DNA from: Chloroflexota bacterium
Lineage (GTDB): Bacteria; Chloroflexota; Anaerolineae; Anaerolineales; DRMV01
Assembly: GCA_013153335.1 (NCBI GenBank)
Contig: JAADEP010000102.1
Span: 1-5,180 of the forward strand
DNA: 5,180 nt
Direction of reading: 5' to 3'
Below, piece by piece: positions 1 through 4,684 of this stretch. A model generated the notes under the pieces. The model searched no databases. It was not told where the DNA came from and was given only the letters and a program-made list of their open reading frames with translations. The position numbers and the translations under genes were made by a program. Position 1 is the stretch's first letter. Every line of letters begins with the position of its first letter.

Positions 1-60
1 TTGGCAACCCGCGACCAGGCCGAACCCAAGCAGCAAGACGAGCATTCGAATTCCTCGCAT
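1..60 (-). CDS. N-terminus of a predicted lipoprotein, cut by the window edge
   Basis: Only the first 20 codons are visible, reading MRGIRMLVLLLGFGLVAGCQ. They form a classic type II (lipoprotein) signal peptide: two arginines at residues 2 and 5, a hydrophobic core at about 6-16, and a lipobox L15-V16-A17-G18-C19. Cys19 would be lipidated and become the mature N-terminus, placing the protein on the outer face of the cytoplasmic membrane. The start at position 60 is favoured because an excellent ribosome binding site lies 4 bases upstream, just after the psd stop codon; Met6 is a weaker alternative. The gene follows psd by 11 bases on the same strand and is probably co-transcribed. The mature domain lies outside the window, so its function cannot be named. 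In many bacteria pssA sits beside psd, but a lipobox argues against a multi-pass phosphatidylserine synthase here. Confidence 0.75.
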   Translation of the reverse strand, partial: MRGIRMLVLLLGFGLVAGCQ

Positions 61-64
61 CAGT

Positions 65-71
65 CCCCTCC
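65..71 (-). promoter_or_regulatory. Ribosome binding site of the lipoprotein gene
   Basis: On the minus strand the sequence reads TGA-GGAGGGG-ACTG-ATG. The purine-rich GGAGGGG follows directly on the psd stop codon and lies 4 bases before the ATG at 60-58. This fixes the lipoprotein start and suggests that translation is handed on from psd. Confidence 0.75.
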
Positions 72-722
72 TCATGCATCCTCCTGCGCGACCCAAAGCC
101 CGATGGGTGTTTCGCCGGCTCGCACCCGGTGCCCGGGCAGCACCAACGGGCGGGTCACGTCCGCGGGCATGTAGACGTCAACCCGCGAGCCAAACCGAAT
201 CAGGCCGAACCGTTGGCCGCGCACCACGGCTTGCCCCTCGGCGACCAACGGCACGGTCCGCCGCGCGAGCAGCCCCGCGATTTGAACCACGAGCAGGCGG
301 TAACCGGCCGCGCACTCCCAATAATACAACCGGCGTTCGTTCTGCAAGGCTTCTTCGCGGTTGGCTGGCAAGAACGTGCCCGCGCGGTGTTCGATGCGCA
401 CGATCTTGCCCGTGCACGGCGCGCGGTTGATGTGTACGTCGAACAAGCTCATGAACGTACCCACATGCCACGCGTCGCCTTGGAGCCAGAGGGGCTCATG
501 GGTACGGCGCACCGTGATGATGCGGCCATCCGCCGGGGCCAAAATCGTGTCTTCGCCAGCCGGGGGATGGCGTTCGGGGTCGCGGAAGAAGTACGCGGCA
601 GCCAACGCGGCCGCGAGCGCGCCCTGAGCCGCGCGACGTTGGCCCAGCAAGCGCAGGACCACCGCGGCCAGCCCCGCGCCCGCGATGAACGGATAGCCTT
701 CCGGATGGATGCGGACTTTCAT
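72..722 (-). CDS. psd: Phosphatidylserine decarboxylase proenzyme, short form
   Basis: Decarboxylates phosphatidylserine to phosphatidylethanolamine at the cytoplasmic membrane. The 216-residue length fits the short bacterial/archaeal-like Psd class, which self-cleaves to form a pyruvoyl group. Visible features: an N-terminal hydrophobic region (about 9-27, with a second at 32-45) for membrane attachment; FFRDPER at 45-51; APADG at 62-66 with Asp65; the DVHINRAP motif at 95-102 with His97; and IRFGSRVDVYMP at 175-186. By family precedent, cleavage between Gly178 and Ser179 makes a large beta chain and a short alpha chain whose N-terminal Ser179 becomes the pyruvoyl group. I chose the ATG at 722 rather than the in-frame ATG at 740: TAAGGAGG lies 5 bases before 722, whereas starting at 740 would place that site inside the gene and overlap the thrC stop. 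The starting MKVRIHPEG also fits the family. The gene lies 10 bases after thrC. No phosphatidylserine synthase gene is visible. Confidence 0.93.
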   Translation of the reverse strand: MKVRIHPEGYPFIAGAGLAAVVLRLLGQRRAAQGALAAALAAAYFFRDPERHPPAGEDTILAPADGRIITVRRTHEPLWLQGDAWHVGTFMSLFDVHINRAPCTGKIVRIEHRAGTFLPANREEALQNERRLYYWECAAGYRLLVVQIAGLLARRTVPLVAEGQAVVRGQRFGLIRFGSRVDVYMPADVTRPLVLPGHRVRAGETPIGLWVAQEDA

Positions 723-727
723 GCCAG

Positions 728-735
728 CCTCCTTA
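728..735 (-). promoter_or_regulatory. Ribosome binding site of psd overlapping the thrC stop
   Basis: The minus strand reads TAAGGAGG-CTGGC-ATG. The TAA is the thrC stop codon and the GGAGG core lies 5 bases before the ATG at 722-720. This decides the psd start and implies translational coupling with thrC. Confidence 0.75.
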
Positions 736-1998
736 CGCATCGTGCGCGGCCGCGAGCACCCGTTGGAGCGCGTCCAAATCGGGCGGGATTTGGGGCGCGG
801 GCGGCACAGCCTGCATCGCGGCCGCGACGTCTTTGAGCCCGCTGCCCGTGAGCAGCACGATCACCCGATCCGTGGGCTCAAACGCGGCTTCAGCTTGCGC
901 CGCGCGCAGGCCCGCGTACGCGGCCGCGGCCGCGGGTTCGACGAACACGCCGTGATGCCCGAGCTCGCGCATCGCGGCTAAGATCGCGTCGTCCGAAACG
1001 ACCCAATAGCGCCCTCCCGTAGCTCGAACCGCGCGCAGCGCGCGCTCGCCATCCCGGGGCAGGTTGACCGAGATGCTGTCGGCCAGGGTTTGGGCTTGCA
1101 CCGGCGTGATGCGATCGGCGCCCGCGAAAAACGCCCGGGCCACCGCGGCCGAGCCTTCGGCCTGCACGCCGTGCAAGCGCGGCATTTGGGGCAACCAGCC
1201 CAGCTGGTGCAGGTCCCAAAAACCTTTGTAGATGCCGCTGATGATGTTGCCGTCGCCCACGGGGATGAAAATATGCCAGCGCGCGTCCGGCGCGTCGCGG
1301 AGGAGCTGTTCCCACATCTCAAAGGCCGCGGTCTTTTTGCCTTCCGCGGTAAAGGGGTTGTAGCCTGTGTTGCGGCAGTACCAACCCAGGGCTTGCGCGG
1401 CCTGCACGCTCAGGTCGAACGCGTCGTCGTACGTGCCCTCGATCAAGACGACGCGCGCGCCATAGATGAGCAGCTGCGCGATCTTGGCCCGGGGCGCGGT
1501 CGCGGGCGCGAGGATGACCGCGCGCTGGCCCGAAGCCGCGGCCAGGCCAGCCAGCGCGGCGCCCGCGTTGCCCGTCGACGCGGTGATCACCACGTCGGCC
1601 CCTTGCTGCCGCGCGTGCGCGAGCACGATCGCGCTCGCGCGATCTTTGAACGACGCGGTTGGGTTCGGGCTTTCGTCCTTGAACCACAAGTGCGGGAGCC
1701 CGAGCCGCGCGCGTAATCGCGGGAGCGCGTAGATGGGCGTCCAGCCCACGCGGCGCAAGGGTGTGCCGTGCCCCCCGGGGTCGGGTACGGGCAGCAGGGC
1801 TTGATAGCGCCACAGCGAGGGCTCGGCCCCAGGCCCGGGGAAGGTGCTGGGCGAGAGCTCGCGACGCAGGGCATCGTAGTCGAGGATGATGTCCAGGTTC
1901 CCGCCGTCGTGGGGGCAGGTGTAGCGAAGCCGGTCACCGGGATATTCTCGGCCGCACCGAGAGCAGCGGTAATGGTAAGTTGGGATCGGGGTGGTCAT
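733..1998 (-). CDS. thrC: Threonine synthase
   Basis: PLP-dependent enzyme that converts O-phosphohomoserine and water to threonine and phosphate in the cytoplasm, the last step of threonine synthesis. The 421 residues have the fold-type II order seen in threonine synthases: an N-terminal zinc-ribbon-like segment (C12-x2-C15-G, then C28-P-H-D-G-G); the PLP-lysine motif NPTASFKDR at 112-120 with Lys118 as the likely Schiff-base residue; the phosphate-binding loop TASTGNAGAALAG at 139-151; PVGDGNIISGIYKGF at 246-260; a conserved-looking ISVNLPRDGERAL at 309-321; and a C-terminal LLTGSGLKD at 382-390. The start at 1998 is supported by AAAGGA about 9 bases upstream. It lies 31 bases after the protease gene and 10 before psd, so it is probably co-transcribed with both. 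The fourth cysteine of the ribbon is absent (Asp31). Cysteate synthase or another fold-type II lyase is a weaker alternative. Confidence 0.9.
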   Translation of the reverse strand: MTTPIPTYHYRCSRCGREYPGDRLRYTCPHDGGNLDIILDYDALRRELSPSTFPGPGAEPSLWRYQALLPVPDPGGHGTPLRRVGWTPIYALPRLRARLGLPHLWFKDESPNPTASFKDRASAIVLAHARQQGADVVITASTGNAGAALAGLAAASGQRAVILAPATAPRAKIAQLLIYGARVVLIEGTYDDAFDLSVQAAQALGWYCRNTGYNPFTAEGKKTAAFEMWEQLLRDAPDARWHIFIPVGDGNIISGIYKGFWDLHQLGWLPQMPRLHGVQAEGSAAVARAFFAGADRITPVQAQTLADSISVNLPRDGERALRAVRATGGRYWVVSDDAILAAMRELGHHGVFVEPAAAAAYAGLRAAQAEAAFEPTDRVIVLLTGSGLKDVAAAMQAVPPAPQIPPDLDALQRVLAAAHDA

Positions 1999-2023
1999 GC
2001 GTTCGTGTCCTTTCGTGCGTCGA

Positions 2024-2037
2024 GCCCCTCTAGGGGC
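2024..2037. repeat. Short inverted repeat at the htrA stop codon
   Basis: GCCCC-TCTA-GGGGC can form a 5-bp stem with a 4-base loop. It spans the stop codon of the protease gene (2030-2032) and lies ahead of thrC. No T tract follows on either strand, so I do not call it an intrinsic terminator. It could modestly affect read-through or mRNA processing between htrA and thrC, or be incidental. Confidence 0.35.
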
Positions 2038-3196
2038 GTTCGGCCAGGGTTACAGGGAGGGTCAACGTCGTCCCCTCGCGCCAGACGCGCAGCTGCACCG
2101 TATCACCCACACGGTGCTTATATTCTAAGATAAGGCGTAAATCCCGCTCTGTAAAGACGGGTTGGTCATCGATCGCGAGCAGGACATCGCCGCCCACAGG
2201 CACGAGCAGCCGTCCCACGGGAACGAGCCGGGTCCCGCCCCGCAAGCCGGCCTGGGCCGCGGGGCTGCCCCAATCCACCCGCGCGATGAGCAAGCCTTGG
2301 TCGGGCACGGCGTAGCCCGCTCGGCGCAAGGCTTCAGCCAGCACGGGCTGGAGTTCGATCACGCCGTCCTCAATGCCCAGCCAGGGGTGCCGGTAATAGC
2401 CGCGCTCGATGAGCTCGGGCACGACCCGGCGCACCACGTGGCCCGGGATCGCGAAGCCCACGCCCGCGTACGCGCCCGTGGGCGAAAGAATAGCTGTGGT
2501 CACGCCGATAACTTGGCCGTCGAGGTTGAGCAGGGGCCCGCCCGAGTTGCCGGGGTTGATGGCCGCATCGGTTTGGATGACCTCGCCGATAAAGTCCCCT
2601 TGCTCGCTGCGGATGACCCGCCCCAACGCGCTGATCACCCCGGTGGTCAGGGTCCAATCCAGCCCAAAGGGATTGCCGATGGCCATGACGAATTGGCCTA
2701 CGTGCAGGTCCTCGGGCTCGCCGTCCCACACGGGCAAGGGGTGCAGCTCAGCGGGCGTCTCGCGCAGGCGCAATACCGCCAAGTCATTGGGCGGGTCGAT
2801 GCCGATCACCTCGGCTTGGGATTGGTGACCTTCGGGCAGCGCGACGATGATATGCTGCGCGCCCGCGACCACGTGGTAGTTGGTCACGATGTGGCCTTGG
2901 GTGTCCCATACAAAGCCCGAGCCCGTGCCCTCTTGGGGTACAATCTCCCAAAAGAAGGTGTATGTGTAGGTGCGGGTGGTGATGTGCACCACGCCGGGCG
3001 CGACCTGTTCGTAGACGTGGCGCAACCAGGCCTCTTGGGCGAGCCACGCGTCGCGGCCTTGGGCAAGCGGCGCGGGCGTGGGTGTCGGGGTGGGCGAACG
3101 CTCGGCTTCCGCAGGATGAACCGGTCCGAGCCAGCGCCCCATCCCCCAGGCGAGCCCTCCAAGGAGCACGGGGAAAAGCCAACGCCAGAGTCGCAT
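2030..3196 (-). CDS. htrA: Membrane-anchored HtrA/Deg-type serine protease with C-terminal PDZ domain
   Basis: Envelope quality-control protease of family S1C that cleaves or holds misfolded proteins outside the cytoplasmic membrane. The 388 residues comprise a short basic start with a hydrophobic anchor or signal (about 5-24), a low-complexity Pro/Ser/Thr linker containing SPTPTPTPAP at 34-43, a trypsin-like domain (about 58-262) and one PDZ domain (about 272-388). The catalytic triad is intact: His108 in TNYHVV, Asp138 in NDLAVL and Ser218 in NPGNSGGP. The PDZ domain carries a roughly 15-residue insertion, RLVPVGRLLVPVG at 323-335, between GLRGG and GDVLLAIDDQPV. The start at 3196 is fixed by AGGAGG 5 bases upstream. 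It is the first gene of the leftward cluster and is divergent from rarA across 55 bases. An AT-rich patch with two TTA leucine codons (residues 353 and 357) stands out from the otherwise GC-rich codon use. The class is clear; assignment to a DegP, DegQ or DegS subtype is not possible. Confidence 0.93.
   Translation of the reverse strand: MRLWRWLFPVLLGGLAWGMGRWLGPVHPAEAERSPTPTPTPAPLAQGRDAWLAQEAWLRHVYEQVAPGVVHITTRTYTYTFFWEIVPQEGTGSGFVWDTQGHIVTNYHVVAGAQHIIVALPEGHQSQAEVIGIDPPNDLAVLRLRETPAELHPLPVWDGEPEDLHVGQFVMAIGNPFGLDWTLTTGVISALGRVIRSEQGDFIGEVIQTDAAINPGNSGGPLLNLDGQVIGVTTAILSPTGAYAGVGFAIPGHVVRRVVPELIERGYYRHPWLGIEDGVIELQPVLAEALRRAGYAVPDQGLLIARVDWGSPAAQAGLRGGTRLVPVGRLLVPVGGDVLLAIDDQPVFTERDLRLILEYKHRVGDTVQLRVWREGTTLTLPVTLAERP
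2127..2155 (-). promoter_or_regulatory. Candidate internal promoter inside htrA, upstream of thrC
   Basis: On the minus strand TTTACA (2155-2150) is separated by exactly 17 bases from TATCTT (2132-2127), resembling a sigma-70-type -35/-10 pair (5 of 6 and 4 of 6 consensus matches). It lies in an AT-rich island within the PDZ-coding part of the protease gene, where TTA codons are used. A transcript would start about 120 bases before the thrC ATG and could supply thrC and psd independently of htrA. This is inferred from sequence only. Confidence 0.3.
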
Positions 3197-3201
3197 GTAG
3201 A

Positions 3202-3207
3202 CCTCCT
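3202..3207 (-). promoter_or_regulatory. Ribosome binding site of htrA
   Basis: The minus strand reads AGGAGG-TCTAC-ATG, a near-perfect Shine-Dalgarno sequence 5 bases before the ATG at 3196-3194. It fixes the protease start. Confidence 0.8.
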
Positions 3208-3220
3208 GGGCAGTGCCCTG
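3206..3220. repeat. Interrupted palindrome in the divergent htrA/rarA region
   Basis: CTGGGCAGTGCCCTG is a 15-base near-palindrome with core GGGC-AGT-GCCC and a T/T mismatch near its ends. It lies between the protease ribosome binding site and the candidate leftward -10 box at 3226-3231, about where that transcript would start. It could be an operator or a small 5' leader hairpin, or chance in GC-rich DNA. Confidence 0.3.
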
Positions 3221-3225
3221 TTCGT

Positions 3226-3231
3226 ATTGTA
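3226..3231 (-). promoter_or_regulatory. Candidate -10 element of the leftward htrA operon
   Basis: The minus strand reads GATACAATAC, containing TACAAT, a 5 of 6 match to the sigma-70 -10 consensus, in the only AT-rich stretch of the 55-base divergent gap. It would start transcription around 3219, leaving a leader of roughly 20 bases. No convincing -35 box is found 16-18 bases upstream, where the sequence is C/T-rich and overlaps the start of rarA. The same patch read on the plus strand (TATTGT at 3225-3230) could serve rarA. Confidence 0.4.
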
Positions 3232-3240
3232 TCGCGGGGG

Positions 3241-3258
3241 AGGATGGCAGGATGGCAG
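3241..3258 (+). repeat. 8-bp tandem duplication across the rarA start codon
   Basis: AGGATGGC occurs twice in direct succession (3241-3248 and 3249-3256), followed by AG, giving 18 bases of perfect period 8. Each copy holds an ATG, at 3244 and 3252. Only the second is in frame with rarA. The ribosome binding sequence GGAGG at 3239-3243 overlaps the first copy and has 8-base spacing to the second ATG. Confidence 0.85.
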
Positions 3259-4610
3259 ACTTGTTTCAATACGCGGCCGAGCAAGAACAGCCGCACACGC
3301 AGCCCTTGGCCACCCGCATGCGCCCTCGTTCGCTGGACGAATTCGTGGGCCAAACCGACCTGGTCGGCCCGGGGCGCCCCTTGCGCCGCGCGCTGGAACA
3401 GGGCCGGGGCTTCCCCGCGTTGATTTTGTGGGGACCGCCGGGCACGGGCAAGACAACCTTGGCTTATCTGCTGGCCCAATCCTTTGACGCGCACGTGGCC
3501 CGCCTCTCCGCGGTCCTCGCGGGCAAGGCCGACTTGCTCAAGGTCATTGACCAGGCCCGGGAACAGCGGCGGCTCTATGGCCGGCCGACGGTGTTGTTCA
3601 TCGACGAGGTGCACCGCTGGAACCGCGCGCAGCAAGACGCGCTTTTGCCGTATCTGGAGGACGGGACGTTGCACTTCATCGGCGCGACGACCGAGAACCC
3701 CTACTTCGCGCTGGTGCCCGCTTTGCTTTCGCGCGCCCAGGTGTTCCAGCTCGAGCCTTTATCCGAGGAAGCGATCCTGACCTTGCTGCGCCGGGCGCTC
3801 ACGGACCCGCGCGGCTACGGCGGCCAGCCGGTGCAGGTGGACGAAGACGCGCTGCGCTACCTCGCGGCCGCGGCCCAGGGCGACGCGCGGCGCGCGCTCA
3901 ACGCGCTCGAGCTGGCGGTCGAGAGCGCGGCCCCCGATGCCCAGGGCCGGCGCCACGTAGACCTCGCATGGGCTCGCGCGGTGCTCCAGCGGCCTGCCCT
4001 GCGCTACGACCGCGACCGGGACGCCCACTACGACACCATTTCCGCGTTCATCAAGTCCGTCCGGGGCTCGGACCCGGATGCCGCGCTGTATTACCTCGCG
4101 GTGATGATCGAAGCCGGAGAGGACCCGCGCTTCATCTTGCGGCGGTTGCTCATCTTGGCCGCGGAGGATGTGGGCCTGGCTGACCCCAACGCGCTGGTCG
4201 TGGTGCAGGCCGCGGCTCAGGCCTTTGAGCGCACGGGCATGCCTGAGGGCATTTATTTTCTGAGTCAAGCGACGTTGTATCTGGCCACCGCGCCCAAGTC
4301 GAACAGCACCAAGGCCGTGTTTCAAGCCCAGGCCTATGTGCGTGAGCACGGCGCGGGCGAGGTGCCCTTACCCCTGCGGGATGCCTCGCGCGACCGTGAG
4401 GCCTTGGGCCACGGCCAGGGCTATCGCTATCCCCATGACGAGCCCGGGCACTTCGTGCGGCAGGTTTATTTGCCGGCCGAGGCTCGCGACGCGCATTTTT
4501 ACGAGCCCTCGGACCAGGGGTATGAAGCGCAAGTTTGGGAACGGCTGCGCCGCTGGTGGCCGGATCGCTGGCCTGGGGCCGAAGCTTCGACCGACGAAGT
4601 CGAATCTTAA
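3252..4610 (+). CDS. rarA: Replication-associated recombination protein A, AAA+ ATPase
   Basis: RarA/MgsA (Mgs1/WRNIP1 family), an ATPase related to clamp-loader subunits that acts on single-stranded gaps and stalled replication forks. The 452 residues match the usual length of about 450. Visible features: MRPRSLDEFVGQ at 23-34, the typical entry into the AAA+ domain; Walker A GPPGTGKT at 61-68; Walker B LFIDEVHRW at 115-123 with Asp118 and Glu119; QQDALLPYLEDG at 127-138; sensor 1 IGATTENP at 143-150; the sensor 2 region GDARRALN at 210-217; and the C-terminal tetramerisation region with EDVGLADP at 305-312, the SNSTKA segment at 350-355 and RYPHD at 392-396. I chose ATG 3252, giving MADLFQ, over an in-frame ATG at 3213: GGAGG lies 8 bases upstream and the longer N-terminus would cross the divergent promoter region. 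It is divergent from htrA and followed 74 bases later by elp3. Confidence 0.95.
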   Translation: MADLFQYAAEQEQPHTQPLATRMRPRSLDEFVGQTDLVGPGRPLRRALEQGRGFPALILWGPPGTGKTTLAYLLAQSFDAHVARLSAVLAGKADLLKVIDQAREQRRLYGRPTVLFIDEVHRWNRAQQDALLPYLEDGTLHFIGATTENPYFALVPALLSRAQVFQLEPLSEEAILTLLRRALTDPRGYGGQPVQVDEDALRYLAAAAQGDARRALNALELAVESAAPDAQGRRHVDLAWARAVLQRPALRYDRDRDAHYDTISAFIKSVRGSDPDAALYYLAVMIEAGEDPRFILRRLLILAAEDVGLADPNALVVVQAAAQAFERTGMPEGIYFLSQATLYLATAPKSNSTKAVFQAQAYVREHGAGEVPLPLRDASRDREALGHGQGYRYPHDEPGHFVRQVYLPAEARDAHFYEPSDQGYEAQVWERLRRWWPDRWPGAEASTDEVES

Positions 4611-4619
4611 CCGAACCGG

Positions 4620-4625
4620 TACAAT
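4620..4625 (+). promoter_or_regulatory. Candidate -10 element upstream of elp3
   Basis: TACAAT, preceded by CCGG, stands out as AT-rich just 10 bases after the rarA stop codon. It is the same hexamer seen upstream of htrA. No good -35 sequence lies 16-18 bases upstream. If active, it would start transcription near 4632 and give elp3 its own transcript with a leader of about 50 bases; read-through from rarA is also possible. Confidence 0.35.
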
Positions 4626-4637
4626 TGCTGTGGGGAA

Positions 4638-4653
4638 CGCGTCGAGCGACGCG
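4638..4653. repeat. Perfect inverted repeat in the rarA-elp3 gap
   Basis: CGCGTCG-AG-CGACGCG has perfectly complementary 7-base arms; as RNA it would fold as a 6-bp stem with a GAGC loop. No T tract follows, so it does not meet the usual form of an intrinsic terminator for rarA. It lies in the predicted elp3 leader, about 20 bases before the ribosome binding site. Confidence 0.55.
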
Positions 4654-4672
4654 GCCCATCCTCGACCGGACC

Positions 4673-4677
4673 GGAGG
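4673..4677 (+). promoter_or_regulatory. Ribosome binding site of elp3
   Basis: GGAGG lies 7 bases before the TTG at 4685 and 10 before the TTG at 4688. It supports a non-ATG start, as no in-frame ATG lies nearby. The complementary TCCTC at 4659-4663 could pair with GAGGA at 4674-4678 across a 10-base loop and partly mask this site. Confidence 0.65.
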
Positions 4678-4684
4678 ACGCACG

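Noticed and set aside
720..740. The more upstream ATG (740) as the psd start
   Set aside because: It would overlap the thrC stop and has no ribosome binding site of its own, while TAAGGAGG sits 5 bases ahead of the ATG at 722.
129..836. A 235-codon open frame on the plus strand opposite psd
   Set aside because: It overlaps psd and the end of thrC on the other strand, has no recognisable motif and is rich in Arg, His and Ala. It is a GC-driven shadow.
3094..3097. Pro-Thr repeat DNA in the protease linker (about 3068-3097) as a microsatellite or CRISPR-like repeat
   Set aside because: The repeat encodes an ordinary flexible SPTPTPTPAP linker after a membrane anchor. It is too short and has no spacer structure.
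3213..3251. The longer N-terminus of rarA starting at 3213
   Set aside because: It adds 13 residues (MPCSYCIAGEDGR) unlike RarA proteins, crosses the candidate promoter and lacks a ribosome binding site. The ATG at 3252 has one.
2162..3487. A 441-codon open frame on the plus strand opposite the protease gene
   Set aside because: It lies antisense to a gene with an intact catalytic triad and a strong ribosome binding site, and runs into rarA in another frame. Its translation is a low-complexity His/Gly/Arg/Asp-rich sequence with no recognisable domain, as expected for a shadow frame in GC-rich DNA.
2784..3674. A 296-codon open frame on the minus strand spanning the htrA start and the rarA start
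   Set aside because: It crosses the divergent promoter region and is out of frame with both htrA and antisense to rarA. No domain is visible.
4638..4653. Intrinsic terminator for rarA
   Set aside because: The inverted repeat is strong but no T-rich tract follows it on either strand, so it fails the usual criterion.
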